Counted from the first letter of the stretch, positions 1 through 9,778 are shown. The stretch is DNA of 43,558 bases from an uncultured Flavobacteriia bacterium (GCA_903873915.1 CAIQQH010000004.1:1-43558); one strand, 5' to 3'. The notes: generated by a model not told the origin, from the sequence alone. Numbers and translations are program-made.

Positions 1-3000
1 CTCGCTGAACATCCGCTTCAGAAACCTGCTTGTTCACCTTAACCACTTTGTCTGCAATTTCTTTCGTGTGGTTTTCGGCGGTATTTGCAGAAGACATTTC
101 CGAAATCAAAATTTCATCTTCAATTCTTGTAATTTCCACTCCATTTTCCGGAGCTAATTTGGCGTCATTTTCTGCTTTTTCACCGACACGAATATCCACT
201 TTTTCCAATTCGGATTGCGTCTCCTTGTTTTTATCAATGTACTCCTGACCCATTTGTTGATTTTCCGTAGCGGCAAAAACTATTATTTTTTCAACCGCAA
301 GATCTGTTGCCTGTCGCTCAGTCTCATTGTCCTTCGCGTCCTTATCTAGTCTCTTCTCTATTTTGGACAACTCTGTATTTGCTGTGTAATTCTTTTCATC
401 CGCTTGCAATGACTTTTCTGATAAGTCATCTTCCGATCGAAGAGATACGCCTTCAATAATGCCCGTGTTTTCTTGTTGCGCAGCATCACGTTGCGTATAA
501 TCCACCGCTGCATCCTGTTCAATTAAGTCGATTTTCTCTTGAGAAAACTGGTGTTCAGCTGTATTGAATTGATCATTGGTTTCATCCTCCTCTGCCTTGA
601 ATTTTTCAATATCCTCAATGGCAACTACCACTTCTTGACGCGATAAATCTCTATTTTCGTCATCGATACCAATGCGCTTTTGAATATCATAAATGCTGTT
701 GGTTGATGCAATGTTTTGAGTAGTTTTCGTTTGAGTAAGCTCCGACTCGTCATCTTGAATGCCATCAATCTGATCTTGCATTTTTTTGGTTTTCACATTT
801 TTCCGTTCCAAATCTGCTTTTTGAAGTGCTGCAAATCCATCCATTACTGAATTGTCAAACGGTTCACCCAAATCCTCGAGTGTACCAACTTCGACAATCA
901 CTGGATTTAATACTGCAGCAATTTCAGCCAATTTCTTAGTCGGATAAGGATCGTCCGGGCGCTTTGATTTAGCAAGTTCATAAGTTTCCTTTGCTTTATC
1001 ATAACTTTTCGCATTGAAATGGTCGTCCCCTTCTTTTAGAAGTTGTTTGTATGCTTGTTCTAGTTCCGCAGCTGATTTGTCCAAATTTTTACGTTTCGCC
1101 TCATCCAATTTGACGCGAACAACCGAATTACTAGGATCAATTTTAAGTGCTTCTTCATACGATTTTTCTGCAGCCGAAAAATCTTTACTACCCACTTGTG
1201 CATCACCTGAGCGCACCAGCTCATCAAACTTATTCTTTAGCTCAGCCTGATCTTTTCTACTGTTGGCAATGTCGTCAAGAATGCGTTGCACCTGATCAAT
1301 TTTTTCCAAAGCGATTGGGTCATCCTTTTTAATGGATAGCGCATTTTGAAAATGCACCAAAGCTTGCTCGTAGTTCTGTGTGCTTACACTATTGATTCCT
1401 TTTGTGATATAATCTTGGAACAACTGGTTTTTCTGCGCCGCATTTGCCGCATCATTTTGCTGTTGTGTCAATTCATCAATTCGTTTTTGAGGTGCTATTT
1501 CTTCGGGATTGATTTGCTTGGCCTGCTCAAAAGTGGCAATAGCTCTTCCGTAATTCCCCGAACTAGCGAACACCTCTGCTTCTTTCATTTTCGCAGCAAA
1601 ATTTCTTTGCTTTTCTTCAATTTGTTCCACCAGCTTCAATAGCTCTTGTGGCCGTTTATCGTCAGGCTGTGCTTTCATGGCGCGATCAATATATTGTCGA
1701 GCGTCTGCAAAATCTTTTTCGTCAATTTTTGACTGGGCTGCCGCCAAGATATTCTCAAAAATCTTATTCTTTTCATCCAAATTGTCCTTAGCCAAGCGTT
1801 CAGCTTCAGCCGCTTTATCTACAGGGTCTTTTTCCGCCGGTTTCAATCCATTGGCATTGTTGTATTCTTTAATCGCGGCCAAGTAATTTTTTTGGCCCAT
1901 GAATTCGTCACCTTTACGCATGAAATCAGCGTACTGCGTATCTATTTCTTTTTGCTTGGCAAGGTTTTGTTTGATTTTCTGAAGTTCCGCAATTTTATCT
2001 TTCGGCTCCTGTTCTGCAGGTTTCTTTTGTTGCGCTTCAGTATATTTAGCAATGGCTTCGTCCAATTTATTCGCTGCTTCAGCTACTTTTGCAGCAGACA
2101 ACAAATTTTGATACTCTGTTTCATTTTGCGTCAAGGCAGCATTTGCCTTAATTTCAGCCTCTACCTCATTCAATTTTTGAGACACCAATACGTCTGAATG
2201 AATAGCCAATGCAGCTGTTAATTTCACTTTTGCATCTCCCCATTTTTTGTCTGTAGCCAATTGCAAGCCCTCTGTTTTTAACTGCTGGAATTCATTTTCA
2301 AGTTTTAGTTTTTGCTCGGCCTCAAGAATTTGTTTGTTTACATTGTCCAATTTCAACTGCACAGCTTGCTCTTTTTTGAGGTCTATGGCCTCTTCATACT
2401 TGGCTTTCGCTTCCGTCAGCTTAAGTCCTTTCGCAGCAAGATCACCATCAGCGACTAACTTATTGAATTTTGCCTCCTTGGCTGCAGAATCGGCCACTTC
2501 AGCAATTTTTACTGCGATTGCATCCAGCTTTGACTTTGCTTCGGCATTGTTTTGATCGAGGGAAATAACTTCATCGTACTTCACTTTAGCTTCGTTCCAT
2601 TTGGATTGATCAAAAACTATTTTTCCTTCTGACAATAATTTTTGAATTTTCGCCAATCGCTCTTGTTCTTTAAGGGCTTCAGCAATTTTCCCATCGCATT
2701 CAGTCATTCGGTCAACTGGATAAGTCGCCGCAGATTCAAATTGCAGAGCTTCAGCGTATTTTGCTTTGGCGTCTGCAAACTTTCCTTCAGTAAATAAATT
2801 ATCAGCTACAGCTACAGCTTCATCGTACTTTTGTTTTTTCTCCTTTTCAGCAGTTGCAGCCACCATCTTTTTTTCGATATCTGCCAATCGAATGATCGGA
2901 TGTTGTTCTGCTGGTTTTAAGTCTTTGGCAATCAAATACTTTTCTTTTGCTGCCTTCCAACTTTTTTGATTGTAGAACATATCGGCTTGTTGAATCGCTT

Positions 3001-3907
3001 CCTTGTACTTCAAGTCAAGTTCAGCTTTTTTCTTCTCCTCATCGACAATTTTCTGTAAAGCTGCTGCTTGATCTTTCGGGTATTGTTCTGCGCGTTTCGC
3101 TGTTGCCTCATTGTATTTTTCAATCGCTAACTGATACTTCTTTTGGTCGCGCAATACATCTGCGGCCTTAATTAAATCATAATATTCCTGATTTTCTTGC
3201 TGATCGACGAGTTGTTCCGTTTTCGCCTTTTGATTTAACTGATCCATTAAATCAATTTGATCCGTAGCGTATTTGTCATTCTGTTTATAGCTGAGGGCTT
3301 CTTCGTATTTAAACATTGCCTCCTCGTACTTTTTTTGGCCATACAATCCATTCGCAGCTGAAATTGCAGCATTGTATTTCGCGTCGTTGGCAGCACTATT
3401 CACCGTTGCAGTACCTATAATTTTATCAATTTTTGCTTTTGTTTTTGCCTTGGCTGCCGCATCGAGGTCAGGTGCAGCTTTGGCACTATTCCATGTATAT
3501 ATTTCTACAGCTTCAGTAGATAAAAACGAAAAGTCGCCTCCGGGGACAGGAGCAAACAACGAAGCATTTAAATTAGGTAGTGGCTGATAATCCGCTCCTG
3601 CAGGTAAATCGTCTTCGACGAGCGAAACATAGTTAAAATTAATCCGTTGCGAAACCAAATCGGATTTTGAAAATACAACCGAAAAAGGTTTGCTGTAATT
3701 CACATTCCCTTTCACCATGTACTTTCCATCTGACCCTGAAACAGCAGAACTGATGGTGCTTCCATCTTGAACGATTGCCACCGTTACACCAGGCTCTATT
3801 TTCTTAGAATTCGTGTTGGTGATGTTTCCTTTAAATAGGAACGAAACGGATTGTGCATTTGAAAAAACGCAGCACAATAGAAAGCCGAAGACCAGTAAAT
3901 ATCTCAT
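1..3907 (-). CDS. giant secreted TPR-like repeat protein (C-terminus cut by window edge)
   Basis: The frame is open from ATG at 3907 to the left edge, giving 1302 visible codons and no stop. Residues 1-18 are a signal peptide (hydrophobic core, then SNA-QS). Residues about 20-85 look like a carboxypeptidase-regulatory/Cna-B-type beta domain (a G-K-Y turn after repeated strands). From residue 178 to about 1000 there are 14 tandem units of about 60 residues. Each begins with Y/F, has a central K-Y/W-x-x-A pattern and ends near P-x-D-K-I, as in TPR helical hairpins joined by a charged linker. The remaining 300 residues are acidic, Q/E/D-rich and coiled-coil-like. The architecture suits a periplasmic or surface scaffold in Bacteroidota. 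The function is unknown to me. It is transcribed divergently from the FAD oxidoreductase. Confidence 0.85.
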   Translation of the reverse strand, partial: MRYLLVFGFLLCCVFSNAQSVSFLFKGNITNTNSKKIEPGVTVAIVQDGSTISSAVSGSDGKYMVKGNVNYSKPFSVVFSKSDLVSQRINFNYVSLVEDDLPAGADYQPLPNLNASLFAPVPGGDFSFLSTEAVEIYTWNSAKAAPDLDAAAKAKTKAKIDKIIGTATVNSAANDAKYNAAISAANGLYGQKKYEEAMFKYEEALSYKQNDKYATDQIDLMDQLNQKAKTEQLVDQQENQEYYDLIKAADVLRDQKKYQLAIEKYNEATAKRAEQYPKDQAAALQKIVDEEKKKAELDLKYKEAIQQADMFYNQKSWKAAKEKYLIAKDLKPAEQHPIIRLADIEKKMVAATAEKEKKQKYDEAVAVADNLFTEGKFADAKAKYAEALQFESAATYPVDRMTECDGKIAEALKEQERLAKIQKLLSEGKIVFDQSKWNEAKVKYDEVISLDQNNAEAKSKLDAIAVKIAEVADSAAKEAKFNKLVADGDLAAKGLKLTEAKAKYEEAIDLKKEQAVQLKLDNVNKQILEAEQKLKLENEFQQLKTEGLQLATDKKWGDAKVKLTAALAIHSDVLVSQKLNEVEAEIKANAALTQNETEYQNLLSAAKVAEAANKLDEAIAKYTEAQQKKPAEQEPKDKIAELQKIKQNLAKQKEIDTQYADFMRKGDEFMGQKNYLAAIKEYNNANGLKPAEKDPVDKAAEAERLAKDNLDEKNKIFENILAAAQSKIDEKDFADARQYIDRAMKAQPDDKRPQELLKLVEQIEEKQRNFAAKMKEAEVFASSGNYGRAIATFEQAKQINPEEIAPQKRIDELTQQQNDAANAAQKNQLFQDYITKGINSVSTQNYEQALVHFQNALSIKKDDPIALEKIDQVQRILDDIANSRKDQAELKNKFDELVRSGDAQVGSKDFSAAEKSYEEALKIDPSNSVVRVKLDEAKRKNLDKSAAELEQAYKQLLKEGDDHFNAKSYDKAKETYELAKSKRPDDPYPTKKLAEIAAVLNPVIVEVGTLEDLGEPFDNSVMDGFAALQKADLERKNVKTKKMQDQIDGIQDDESELTQTKTTQNIASTNSIYDIQKRIGIDDENRDLSRQEVVVAIEDIEKFKAEEDETNDQFNTAEHQFSQEKIDLIEQDAAVDYTQRDAAQQENTGIIEGVSLRSEDDLSEKSLQADEKNYTANTELSKIEKRLDKDAKDNETERQATDLAVEKIIVFAATENQQMGQEYIDKNKETQSELEKVDIRVGEKAENDAKLAPENGVEITRIEDEILISEMSSANTAENHTKEIADKVVKVNKQVSEADVQR
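905..3376 (-). repeat. 14 tandem ~60-residue TPR-like coding repeats
   Basis: The repeats lie inside the giant gene. The first unit starts with the Tyr codon at 3374-3376 and the last with the Tyr codon at 1049-1051. The mean spacing is 59.6 residues (775 residues over 13 intervals). Units share an aromatic first residue, A/G-D or E-G at positions 7-8, K-x-Y/W/F-x-x-A around 16-20, and K-Y-x-x-A in the second helix. They are divergent in DNA sequence, so this is an old array rather than a recent expansion. Confidence 0.85.
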
Positions 3908-3955
3908 ACGGTTGGAATAAAACGACACTTGGTACAACGCGTTACAGAATTGGTT

Positions 3956-3963
3956 TAATTTTG
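3956..3963 (+). promoter_or_regulatory. Bacteroidota -7 promoter element for the FAD oxidoreductase
   Basis: TAATTTTG matches TAnnTTTG exactly and lies 53 nt before the ATG at 4017. A TTG at 3929-3931 is 24 nt upstream, slightly far for a -33 element. Confidence 0.45.
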
Positions 3964-4016
3964 AACTCAAATACTCACAAAGATGAAGAAAAATCTTCAC
4001 ATGAACGCAAATTGAG

Positions 4017-5153
4017 ATGCTGAACATAGAAGAATTGAGTTATTGGGAGCGTAGTCAATATTTTGAAGGGATTGACTTCTTAATCATTGGCGCTGGAATC
4101 GTTGGGTACAGTGCAGCATTGAAATTGCGAAAGGCTCACCCTACTGCCAAAATTGTGATCATGGAACGTGGTTATTTACCCTCGGGAGCAAGTACCAAAA
4201 ATGCCGGATTTTCCTGTTTTGGCAGTGCGAGTGAGTTGCTGTCAGATTTAGAAACTATGTCTGAAGAAACGGTTTGGTCTACGGTAGAAAAGCGCTGGAA
4301 AGGGTTGAAACGACTGACAGAAATTGTTGGTGGTGGACTAAAACATGAAATACACGGATCTTGGGACTTATTTATGCCCTCAGAAAAAGATAGTGCAGAA
4401 AAGGTGAGTGCTAAATTGCCTTATTTAAATACGAAGATCAAAGAAATCACCGGAGAAGAAAATGTGTATTCCATGGACCAAGATGTGGCTGAAAAATTTG
4501 GTTTTGAAGGCATAGTAACGAGTTGTTACAACCGTCTTGAAGGACAAATTGACACTGGAAGCATGATGCATTGCTTGCATCAAAAAGCAGTTGAAGCAAA
4601 CATTCTCATTCTCTTTGGTGTTTCCATAGTCGCCCTTCAGTCTGCGCTATATAATGTACAGATTCAAACATCAGTTGGATTTATTACTGCCGCTAAAGTC
4701 TTGATTTGCACCAATGGATTTGCGCGGCAGTTTTTACCACAACATGAGGTTCATCCTGCCCGTGCACAGGTTTTGGTGACAAGTCCTATTGATGAGCTTA
4801 AAGTCAAGGGGACATTCCATTATCAAAGTGGGTATTATTATTTCAGAAACGTCAATGACCGTATACTCATAGGTGGTGGCAGAAATTTGAATTTTGAAGG
4901 TGAAACAACGACAACTTTTTCCAATACGGCACAAATAACCGATGCCTTAAAAGAAATGTTGAACGCTATTGTTTTACCAAACACCGATTTTTCAATCCAT
5001 TACGAATGGTCAGGGATTATGGGCGTTGGCAAAACAAAAGCTCCTATTGTCGATAAAATAGATCAGCACATTGGCGTTGGTGTCCGCATGGGGGGAATGG
5101 GTGTTGCCATTGGAAGTTTGGTCGGTGAAGAACTTGCTGATCTGTTCAGTTGA
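4017..5153 (+). CDS. FAD-dependent oxidoreductase, D-amino-acid/sarcosine oxidase (DAO) family
   Basis: 378 residues, the usual length for single-domain DAO enzymes. The Rossmann FAD site GAGIVG is at residues 25-30, with the acidic end of strand 2 (E50) and the DAO-type GASTKNAGF stretch at 57-65. A C-terminal GGMGVAIGS motif closes the FAD site. These enzymes oxidise amine C-N bonds (glycine, sarcosine, D-amino acids); the substrate cannot be read from sequence. The ATG at 4017 is fixed by an in-frame TGA at 4002-4004. gcvT follows 46 nt later, and related proteins are often fused to GcvT-like domains, so a link to glycine or sarcosine metabolism is plausible but inferred. Confidence 0.85.
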   Translation: MLNIEELSYWERSQYFEGIDFLIIGAGIVGYSAALKLRKAHPTAKIVIMERGYLPSGASTKNAGFSCFGSASELLSDLETMSEETVWSTVEKRWKGLKRLTEIVGGGLKHEIHGSWDLFMPSEKDSAEKVSAKLPYLNTKIKEITGEENVYSMDQDVAEKFGFEGIVTSCYNRLEGQIDTGSMMHCLHQKAVEANILILFGVSIVALQSALYNVQIQTSVGFITAAKVLICTNGFARQFLPQHEVHPARAQVLVTSPIDELKVKGTFHYQSGYYYFRNVNDRILIGGGRNLNFEGETTTTFSNTAQITDALKEMLNAIVLPNTDFSIHYEWSGIMGVGKTKAPIVDKIDQHIGVGVRMGGMGVAIGSLVGEELADLFS

Positions 5154-5182
5154 TCATCCTCCCTTAAAAAATACTACTTTTG
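5150..5182 (+). promoter_or_regulatory. promoter for gcvT
   Basis: TTG at 5150-5152 and TACTTTTG at 5175-5182 are separated by 22 nt and match the Bacteroidota TTG/TAnnTTTG pattern. The -33 part overlaps the stop codon of the preceding gene. It lies 17 nt before the ATG at 5200 and supports that start over the longer frame from 5071. Confidence 0.65.
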
Positions 5183-5199
5183 CACAAAATAAATTTGAA

Positions 5200-6282
5200 A
5201 TGAAAAACACTGCCCTTACTGATGTACACATTGCACTTGGAGCGAAAATGGTTCCATTTGCTGGTTATAATATGCCCGTTCAATACGAAGGTGTGATTGC
5301 CGAACATGAAACCGTGCGCAATGCCGTGGGAGTTTTTGATGTTTCGCACATGGGAGAGTTTGTTTTAAAAGGCCCAAATGCCCTAGCCTTGATTCAAAAA
5401 TTCTCATCCAATGATGCTTCAGTTTTGTTTGATGGAAAGGCACAATACAGCTGCATGCCAAACGGAAAAGGTGGAATTGTCGATGACCTCATTATTTACC
5501 GCGTCAATGCTGAAGAATATTTTATCGTCGTAAACGCATCCAACATTGAGAAAGATTGGAATTGGATGAGTTCTCTCAATGACATGGGGGTTGACATGCA
5601 AAACCTATCCGACCAGTATTCATTATTGGCCATTCAAGGACCTAAGGCGGCAGAAGCCATGCAAGCATTGACCGATGTTGACTTGACGAATATGGTCTAT
5701 TATACCTTCACCCATGGTACTTTTGCAGGGATTGAGAACATCATGATTTCGGCAACAGGTTATACTGGATCAGGAGGATTTGAAATTTATGTAAAGAATG
5801 AAGATGTTCAACACGTTTGGGAAAAGGTGTTTGAAGCGGGTGCTTCTTTTGGCATCAAGCCAATTGGTTTAGCCGCGCGCGATACGCTTCGTTTAGAGAT
5901 GGGATTCTGCTTGTACGGAAACGATATTGATGATACCACGTCACCATTAGAGGCAGGACTTGGATGGATCACGAAGTTCACCAAAGATTTCGTGGATTCA
6001 GATTTCTTGAAAAATCAAAAAGAAGCGGGGCTTACACTTAAACTTGTTGCTTTTGAAATGGTTGATCGTGGAATTCCACGTCACGACTACCCTATTCTCG
6101 ATGCTTCAGGTGCCGTTATTGGAAAAGTAACATCAGGAACGATGTCTCCTACAATGAAACTAGGAATTGGTTTGGGGTATGTTACCTTAGATCATTCAAC
6201 CCTTGACTCAGAAATCTTTATTGAAATCCGTGAAAAGGGAATTAAGGCGAAAGTGGTAAAACTTCCTTTCTACAAAAAGTAA
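5200..6282 (+). CDS. gcvT: glycine cleavage system T protein (aminomethyltransferase)
   Basis: GcvT takes the aminomethyl group from lipoyl-H protein, transfers its methylene carbon to tetrahydrofolate and releases ammonia. The 360 residues from ATG 5200 match the family length of about 360. Visible signatures are FDVSHMGEF (46-54) and the folate/catalytic [10 protein letters not shown] segment (91-100) with the paired Asp. The C-terminal barrel carries the [14 protein letters not shown] motif. The frame is open back to 5071, but those extra 43 residues overlap the oxidoreductase and the promoter, so the start is placed at 5200. A strong hairpin terminator follows. Confidence 0.95.
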   Translation: MKNTALTDVHIALGAKMVPFAGYNMPVQYEGVIAEHETVRNAVGVFDVSHMGEFVLKGPNALALIQKFSSNDASVLFDGKAQYSCMPNGKGGIVDDLIIYRVNAEEYFIVVNASNIEKDWNWMSSLNDMGVDMQNLSDQYSLLAIQGPKAAEAMQALTDVDLTNMVYYTFTHGTFAGIENIMISATGYTGSGGFEIYVKNEDVQHVWEKVFEAGASFGIKPIGLAARDTLRLEMGFCLYGNDIDDTTSPLEAGLGWITKFTKDFVDSDFLKNQKEAGLTLKLVAFEMVDRGIPRHDYPILDASGAVIGKVTSGTMSPTMKLGIGLGYVTLDHSTLDSEIFIEIREKGIKAKVVKLPFYKK

Positions 6283-6304
6283 AAATATTGAGATTTAATA
6301 GGTT

Positions 6305-6338
6305 AAAGGCTTGGATTTTTATTCAAGCCTTTTTTTTT
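6305..6338 (+). terminator. rho-independent terminator of gcvT
   Basis: AAAGGCTTG (6305-6313) pairs with CAAGCCTTT (6324-6332) around a 10-nt loop, and a T run continues to 6338. Confidence 0.85.
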
Positions 6339-6381
6339 GTTCCATTTGAATTTATTAACACCATTGCGCATGATTAAAGAA

Positions 6382-6389
6382 TACATTTG
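6382..6389 (+). promoter_or_regulatory. -7 promoter element for the SPFH lipoprotein gene
   Basis: TACATTTG matches TAnnTTTG and lies 20 nt before the ATG at 6410. No well-spaced TTG was seen upstream. Confidence 0.5.
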
Positions 6390-6409
6390 AATTAATTCAA
6401 AAAAAAAAT

Positions 6410-7189
6410 ATGAAAAGTAAAATTAAAAAAATGGGCTATTTGACATTGGCCATTGCTCTATTCGCTTCTTGCACAGTTATCCGTCCAGGACAAATCGGCA
6501 TGAAACAAACAATAGGGAAATTGAAGCCAGGAACAATACAACAAGGCGCAAAACTCTACAATCCATTCGTATCTAAAATCATTAAAATGAATATCCGAAC
6601 GGTTGAGCTGTATGAAGTTCTAGAACTTCCGACTAAAGAGGGTTTAAATGTGAAGACAGAAATCATCCTTCTTTATCATGTGAATCCAACCAAGGTTCGC
6701 GAAATCTATGAGAATTATGGGTTGAACTATCAAAAGGTGGTAGTTCAAAGTAACTTTATTGCAACTGCGCGACAAGTAAGTGCACGTTATGACGCCAAAG
6801 AATTGTATGCCGTTGACAGAAAATTGGTCGAGCATGTGATCATGGACGAGTTGACCACAGATATTGGTGATTTAGGATTCATCATTGACGCTGTACTTTT
6901 GAAAGAAATTACCCTTCCAGCAGGCATGACTCAAGCGATTCAGTCAAAGGCAAATGCAGAGCAAGCCGCTTTACAAATGGATTTTGTCATTCAAAAGGCC
7001 CGAAAGGAAGCGGAAAGATTATCTATTGAAGCCGAAGGGATACGCAAAGCACAATTGATTATTGACAGCTCATTGACCGAATCATTGTTGAAATACAATT
7101 ACATTGAAATGTTGCGTGGTTTGTCAAACTCTCCAAATTCAAAAATCATTTTAACGGATGGGAAGATACCGATGATGCTAGGAAACTAA
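6410..7189 (+). CDS. SPFH/Band 7 (prohibitin-like) lipoprotein
   Basis: 259 residues. The N-terminus has basic residues, a hydrophobic stretch and a lipobox LFASC with Cys21, so it should be lipid-anchored in the envelope rather than held by a transmembrane helix. The following 170 residues are a Band 7 domain, with the typical start RPGQIGMKQTIGK and a central strand set. An alanine/glutamate-rich helix (about residues 180-220, ALQMDFVIQKARKEAERLS) is the coiled-coil oligomerisation part. SPFH proteins assemble ring-like membrane scaffolds; no specific partner is indicated. It stands alone between two terminators, so it is probably monocistronic. A C-terminal LGN follows a short hydrophobic patch. 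Confidence 0.85.
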   Translation: MKSKIKKMGYLTLAIALFASCTVIRPGQIGMKQTIGKLKPGTIQQGAKLYNPFVSKIIKMNIRTVELYEVLELPTKEGLNVKTEIILLYHVNPTKVREIYENYGLNYQKVVVQSNFIATARQVSARYDAKELYAVDRKLVEHVIMDELTTDIGDLGFIIDAVLLKEITLPAGMTQAIQSKANAEQAALQMDFVIQKARKEAERLSIEAEGIRKAQLIIDSSLTESLLKYNYIEMLRGLSNSPNSKIILTDGKIPMMLGN

Positions 7190-7206
7190 TAATCTTGAAA
7201 ACAAAG

Positions 7207-7236
7207 AAAGGCTTGGGTTAACTCAGGCCTTTTTTT
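7207..7236 (+). terminator. terminator between convergent genes
   Basis: An 11-bp stem (7207-7217 with 7222-7232, two G-T wobbles) with loop TTAA, followed by T residues to 7236. It overlaps the last two bases of the convergent MFS gene. The T tract is strong only on the plus strand. Confidence 0.8.
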
Positions 7237-8548
7237 ATGCGTCAACTTCTGCGTTCTTAGGCACTCGAAACAAAAGAAGCAAACCAATGACAAAGAATCC
7301 AACAAGCGCGATTACGGAGGTGCGGATATCAGCGAAAGACTCAATCAGACCAAAGGAGAAAGTACCGATCGCAAGCCCGATTTTCTCAGTCACATCGAAG
7401 AAACTAAAGTATGAGGCATTGTCATCCGTCTCCGGTAGCATCTTGGAATAGGTCGACCGTGCAAGCGATTGAATCCCCCCCATCACCAATCCTACGATTC
7501 CAGCAGCTATGTAAAACTGCCAAGGTTCATAGACTACAAAGTAAACATAGACACAGAGAAGAATCCATACGCAAATGGCCAAGGCTATTCCCTTAATGTT
7601 ACCAATGCGTGAGGCAAGTTTTGAAAAAAGAAAAGCCCCAAGCATTCCCACAAATTGAATAATCAAGATGCTCACAATTAAATCTTGTGTTTTAATGCCT
7701 ACAATTTCCTTATTCGCAAAAGCAGTCGCCATGATCATAACCGTTTGAACAGCCATATTAAACATGAAGTAGCTTGCGAGGTAACGTTTAAGAGCAACTC
7801 TAGAACGAATGTCAAGCCATACTTTTTTTAATTCTCTAAATCCACTGCTCAGCAAATGACCTTTCTCACCTTTCTGTACCGTCACAACTGGAAGTCGACG
7901 AAATGTATAGAACGCAAAGGAAATCCACCACAACCCTACCAAAGGGAAAGCATATTTGATCGGCATAATCTGCGTGAATTGGGTCAATACAAGTATGATA
8001 ATGAGCAAAATCGAACTTCCCAGGTAGCCCATTGAAAAACCCCTTGCACTGATTTTATTGTGATCGGCTGGTTCAGCAATTTCCGGTAGGTAAGAGTTGT
8101 AATACACCAAACTCCCCCAATACCCAATACTGGCAAAAAACAAAGGGAGAATAGTCAAACCAATCGCATAAGGGGTATAATCCACGCCTCCATTGCTTGG
8201 GTTAAAAAAATAAAGTAATCCACTTGAAATAGCCCCTAAGAAGCAAAAGAACTGGAGAAAACGTTTCTTTTTCCCCGAATAATCGGCCATCCCAGAAAGC
8301 AAGGGCGTGGTAAATGCTACGACCAAATATGAAATGGAAACGAGGTAGGCATAAAATTCCGTATTTTTGAAGTGCATGCCGAAAAATGAGACCGTATCGT
8401 AAACAGTCTTTCCGGTTTCCTGATCCTTGATACTCGTCAATTTCTCAAACATGATTGGAAAAATTGCCGAGCTGATAATCAAGGGATAAACAGAGTTTGC
8501 CCAATCATAAAATACCCAACCTCGAATCGTACTTTTATCGCCTTTCAT
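7235..8548 (-). CDS. MFS transporter, UMF1/Atg22-like
   Basis: 437 residues with about 12 hydrophobic segments. The N-terminal GWVFYDWANSVYPLII motif is the hallmark of the UMF1 (Atg22-like) branch of the major facilitator superfamily. LSGMADYSGKKK in loop 2-3 is the usual MFS motif A. The substrate is not predictable; distant eukaryotic relatives export amino acids from vacuoles. The start is set at ATG 8548, 9 nt after the upstream stop; a TTG three codons earlier (8557) would abut that stop. It is the last gene of the set that begins at 12857, next to an amino-acid-dehydrogenase-like gene. Confidence 0.85.
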   Translation of the reverse strand: MKGDKSTIRGWVFYDWANSVYPLIISSAIFPIMFEKLTSIKDQETGKTVYDTVSFFGMHFKNTEFYAYLVSISYLVVAFTTPLLSGMADYSGKKKRFLQFFCFLGAISSGLLYFFNPSNGGVDYTPYAIGLTILPLFFASIGYWGSLVYYNSYLPEIAEPADHNKISARGFSMGYLGSSILLIIILVLTQFTQIMPIKYAFPLVGLWWISFAFYTFRRLPVVTVQKGEKGHLLSSGFRELKKVWLDIRSRVALKRYLASYFMFNMAVQTVMIMATAFANKEIVGIKTQDLIVSILIIQFVGMLGAFLFSKLASRIGNIKGIALAICVWILLCVYVYFVVYEPWQFYIAAGIVGLVMGGIQSLARSTYSKMLPETDDNASYFSFFDVTEKIGLAIGTFSFGLIESFADIRTSVIALVGFFVIGLLLLFRVPKNAEVDA

Positions 8549-8557
8549 TGCATTCAA

Positions 8558-9778
8558 TTATTCAATCCCATCAAGATACGGCTGTAAATATAGAAAATCA
8601 GAAGTAAGTTGACCATTAAAATTCGTTTCACTGCCTCTAGCGATAATTGTGTCTGGATCTTCAACGAGTAAAGCTGGAAGAATATACTTCATCAGTTCGT
8701 TTCCAAAATCCTCTGAAGCATCTTTTGGCAATTCGCAAGGTAGATTATCAACAGCCATAACAGCGATGACTCCTTCTTTCATAAAATCATCCTCTTCCCC
8801 TGTGCTTGGGTTGTAACCATAGATTGGATCTGCAATTTTACTAGGACGAATGGTTGAAGCGATTGGTCCGGCGATGTCACAAGAAATATCAGCAACTACG
8901 GAAAGGCGACAATTGTCTGCCTTCAAATCGTCGAAAGTGATGATGTTTGGTGAACGGTCGCTCCAAAAATGGCATGGAATGTATACGTCAGCGACTGATA
9001 GATAGCGCGAAAATGTGGATTTATACAATTCAGGAGACGAGTAGAAGCTTGATTTCTCAAAAGCCGACCCATCTTTCGGTGCGTAATAATCCTCGAGTTC
9101 AAGATGCGTAAATACGGCCTCATTGAAAGTATTGGCCAAGAATTCATCCGGCGAAACTTCTTTTATTGGCAATTGATCAACGATCTCGCGCGCGCCATGC
9201 CCTACTCGTCCGAAGCCAGTCATTACGATGCGCATACTTGGTCCAGCAATGATTTTTTTCATCTCTTGTTCCATTTCAATGCGGTCAACACATTTGTGTG
9301 CTGGTTTTAAATCGTATAATCCATGCTTCAATCCATAGGTTCTGAATGCATTGTAAGCACCCACAATCCCGGCATATCTTCCGAAGCCAATGACTCGCTT
9401 GTTGTGCTTATCCTTCAACACCTCATAATCGACCAATCGGATTCTTTTTTCGAGAATTGCCCGAAGTAAATCTCTGTTGTAAGGTTGTTTTTTAAGCGTA
9501 TGAGAAAAGAACAGGAATGTTTTGTTTGGGATGAGGTCTGCAATTTTCACCTCCTTCACCCCCATGATAATATCGCAATCCGAAAGATCATTCGCCAACT
9601 TCAGCCCCGCAGCTTCGTATTCTTCGTCTTTAAAGGCGCGAATGGGACTCCGTTGAACAATGATTTCAAGATTTTGAAATCTCGATTGAGCAGATTTACA
9701 TTGCTCAGGTGTCATTGGAACGCGGTGATCAGGTGGAACCTTACCTTCTTTGATCAATCCTATTTTAATTTTGCTCAT
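8558..9778 (-). CDS. NAD(P)-dependent alanine dehydrogenase / saccharopine dehydrogenase (LYS1)-like protein
   Basis: 406 residues. The N-terminal half is an AlaDH/PNT_N domain: IGLIKEGKVPPDHRVPMTP, the GVKEV strand, the FFSHT motif and GFGRYAGIVGAYNA, a run closer to fungal LYS1 than to bacterial Ald. The NAD-binding half begins at about residue 195 with MTGFGRVGHGA. Family members interconvert an amino acid and a 2-oxo acid (alanine/pyruvate, or saccharopine/lysine plus 2-oxoglutarate). I cannot decide the substrate. The ATG is 7 nt downstream of the phosphatase gene. The neighbouring DAHP-synthase-like and phosphatase genes do not obviously share its chemistry. Confidence 0.75.
   Translation of the reverse strand: MSKIKIGLIKEGKVPPDHRVPMTPEQCKSAQSRFQNLEIIVQRSPIRAFKDEEYEAAGLKLANDLSDCDIIMGVKEVKIADLIPNKTFLFFSHTLKKQPYNRDLLRAILEKRIRLVDYEVLKDKHNKRVIGFGRYAGIVGAYNAFRTYGLKHGLYDLKPAHKCVDRIEMEQEMKKIIAGPSMRIVMTGFGRVGHGAREIVDQLPIKEVSPDEFLANTFNEAVFTHLELEDYYAPKDGSAFEKSSFYSSPELYKSTFSRYLSVADVYIPCHFWSDRSPNIITFDDLKADNCRLSVVADISCDIAGPIASTIRPSKIADPIYGYNPSTGEEDDFMKEGVIAVMAVDNLPCELPKDASEDFGNELMKYILPALLVEDPDTIIARGSETNFNGQLTSDFLYLQPYLDGIE

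Noticed and set aside
905..3376. CRISPR-like or recent DNA tandem repeat
   Set aside because: The periodicity is at protein level with divergent codons; there are no identical DNA repeats with spacers.
30..3587. Many plus-strand frames of 60-100 codons across the left 3.6 kb
   Set aside because: They lie antisense to the continuous minus-strand frame with signal peptide and regular repeats; their Ser/Phe-rich translations are typical shadows of A/K/E-rich coding.
5071..5199. Longer gcvT start at 5071
   Set aside because: The extra 43 residues overlap the oxidoreductase in another frame and include the promoter; the family begins at the 5200 ATG.
5154..5199. Glycine riboswitch in front of gcvT
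   Set aside because: Only 46 nt are available and they hold a standard promoter; there is no room for the aptamer.
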